DNA of 15,987 nucleotides from Gammaproteobacteria bacterium (lineage in GTDB: Bacteria > Pseudomonadota > Gammaproteobacteria > Pseudomonadales > Azotimanducaceae), in the NCBI GenBank assembly GCA_027295975.1, contig JAPUJX010000436.1, positions 1-15,987 on the forward strand, in the 5' to 3' direction. The notes under the pieces were generated by a model. It did no database searches. It was given only the letters and a program-made list of their open reading frames with translations, and was not told the DNA's origin. A program made the translations under genes and the position numbers. Position 1 is the stretch's first letter; each line of letters begins with the position of its first letter. Shown one piece after another: positions 14,663 through 15,987 of the stretch.

Positions 14663-15987
14663 ATGGAATACGATGCGATTGTGATTGGAGCCGGGCAGGC
14701 TGGTCCTCCACTGGCTGAACGATTGGGACAAGCTGGTCAAAAGGTGGCCGTGATCGAACGACACCGGATGGGCGGGACCTGCGTCAACGTTGGGTGTATT
14801 CCCACCAAAACACTTGTCGGTAGTGCTCGTATCGCTTATTACGCGCGTGAAGCGAGCCGGTTCGGCGTAACGGTATCCGGCGATGTCAGCGTCGACATGG
14901 CGCAGGTGAAAGCTCGGAAAGACGAGGTTGCCGGTGCATCGGAGCAGGGTGTAACAAGTTGGCTCGAGGGCATGGAGAACGTCGACGTGATCCGCGGCCA
15001 TGCACGCTTCGTGGACCGTCTGATGGTCGAGGTAGACGGGTCGACGTATACTGCAAAACAGTTTTTCCTCGATGTGGGAGCCCGCGCCCGGGTCCCTGAC
15101 TGGCTCGAAGCTGCCGACGTGCCCTATCTGACCAATTCCACGATGGTCGATGTCGACTACCTCCCGCAACATCTGGTGGTAGTGGGCGGCAGCTATATCG
15201 GTCTCGAATTTGCACAAATGTACCGCCGCTTCGGCAGCGAGGTGACGGTCGTTGAAATGATGCCGGGGATACTGATGCGTGAAGACGAGGACGTCTCGGA
15301 CGCAGTGCGCGAAATCCTCGAAGGCGAAGGTGTCAAGTTTCGCCTCGCGGCAGAGTGTTTGTCCGTGCGTCGAACGACCGACGGCATCGCGGTGCGCGTT
15401 AGTTGTGATGAAGGTCCTGAAGAAGTGGAGGGTGACAGTCTACTGGTCGCGGTAGGACGCGTACCGAATACCGACGACCTGGGATTGGAACATACAGGCA
15501 TCGAAACGGATGAGCGTGGCTTCATCCCCGTTGACGACGAGCTGCGCACGCAAGTGGAGGGAATCTGGGCTCTGGGAGAAGCCAACGGTCGCGGTGCCTT
15601 CACCCACACAACCTACAATGATTTCGAGATCGTCGCAGCAAATCTACTCGACGGCGACAACCGCCGGGTGAGCGATCGTTTCACCTGCTACGGGTTGTTC
15701 GTTGATCCCCCGCTCGGCCGCATTGGATTGACGGAGAAGGAAGTAAGAGCCTCCGGGCGGCCTGCCTTGATTGGGACGCGGCCAATGTCGCGGGTAGGTC
15801 GTGCTCGCGAATTCGGCGATACACGAGGCTTCATGAAGGTGCTGGTCGACGCCGAAACGAAAGAGATCCTGGGGGCCGCCATCCTGGGGATGAATGGAGA
15901 CGAGGCAGTACATAGCCTGCTCGACGTAATGTACGCTCGAAAGCCGTACACGATAATCTCGCGGTCGGTTCCCATCCATCCGACGGT
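14663..15987 (+). CDS. Mercuric-reductase-like pyridine nucleotide-disulfide oxidoreductase (3' end outside window)
   Basis: A cytoplasmic FAD enzyme; 441 codons are visible and the reading frame is open at the window end. It has FAD motif GAGQAG (9-14), redox-active disulfide Cys40-VNVG-Cys45 in GGTCVNVGCIPTK, NAD(P) motif GGSYIG (175-180) and a dimerisation domain (VDPPLGRIGLTE onward, ending SVPIHPT). Homologues are often annotated as mercuric reductase, but without a MerA-type N-terminal heavy-metal domain and with the C-terminal end missing, mercury activity cannot be claimed. In the FAD-binding GD motif the Asp is replaced by Glu306 (ALGEANGRGAF). The ribosome binding site AAGGGAG precedes ATG 14663. 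Confidence 0.9.
   Translation, partial: MEYDAIVIGAGQAGPPLAERLGQAGQKVAVIERHRMGGTCVNVGCIPTKTLVGSARIAYYAREASRFGVTVSGDVSVDMAQVKARKDEVAGASEQGVTSWLEGMENVDVIRGHARFVDRLMVEVDGSTYTAKQFFLDVGARARVPDWLEAADVPYLTNSTMVDVDYLPQHLVVVGGSYIGLEFAQMYRRFGSEVTVVEMMPGILMREDEDVSDAVREILEGEGVKFRLAAECLSVRRTTDGIAVRVSCDEGPEEVEGDSLLVAVGRVPNTDDLGLEHTGIETDERGFIPVDDELRTQVEGIWALGEANGRGAFTHTTYNDFEIVAANLLDGDNRRVSDRFTCYGLFVDPPLGRIGLTEKEVRASGRPALIGTRPMSRVGRAREFGDTRGFMKVLVDAETKEILGAAILGMNGDEAVHSLLDVMYARKPYTIISRSVPIHPT

Noticed and set aside
14642..15217. Minus-strand ORF of 191 codons opposite the mercuric-reductase-like gene
   Set aside because: Shadow of the plus-strand gene, whose motifs are fully intact.

Overview
The window looks like chromosomal DNA of a Pseudomonadota species, most likely a gammaproteobacterium. 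Coding density is high, the DNA is moderately GC-rich by eye, a tRNA-Gln with an encoded CCA end is present, and the protein families (NrsF-type anti-sigma, DoxX, PAPS reductase, Baeyer-Villiger-type monooxygenase) are typical of that phylum. This assignment is an inference from gene content. No insertion sequence, integrase, phage gene or CRISPR array was seen.

Left part (1-4916, minus strand). A peptide/nickel-type ABC importer operon runs right to left: two permeases, ATPase D, a 2-oxoglutarate/Fe(II)-type oxygenase of the isopenicillin N synthase family, ATPase F, and the first 36 codons of an amidohydrolase resembling N-acyl-D-amino-acid deacylases. The unusual point is the oxygenase sitting between the two ATPases. 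No substrate-binding protein gene is in the window; it may lie beyond position 1. Divergent from the operon (5089-6786) is a flavin-containing Baeyer-Villiger-type monooxygenase with a Thr/Pro/Ser-rich insertion. A likely model is uptake of a peptide-like or acylated compound, its oxidation, and hydrolysis.

Middle part (6816-10299). A four-cysteine uracil-DNA glycosylase family gene (minus) faces a plus-strand operon of an exported spondin-domain protein, an ECF sigma factor and a six-helix NrsF-type anti-sigma factor. A PAPS reductase (cysH, minus) follows.

Right part (10490-15987, plus). A three-module flavoprotein (FMN-binding PNPOx-like, ferredoxin reductase, [2Fe-2S] ferredoxin) has a good sigma70-like promoter. 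Then come a second ECF sigma factor with a small zinc-type anti-sigma factor, a DoxX membrane protein, tRNA-Gln(CTG), and a mercuric-reductase-like flavoprotein that runs off the end.

The best candidate for an undescribed system is regulatory. Near-identical ECF-type promoter elements (TGTAAGGTTT, 12 bases, CGACTCA) lie upstream of the second sigma gene and of doxX. A weaker version lies upstream of the mercuric-reductase-like gene, and a related one (TGTAACCTTT, then CGTATTC) lies upstream of the spondin-sigma-nrsF operon. This suggests two linked ECF circuits controlling an exported spondin protein, a DoxX protein and a disulfide oxidoreductase, plausibly a redox, thiol or metal stress response.
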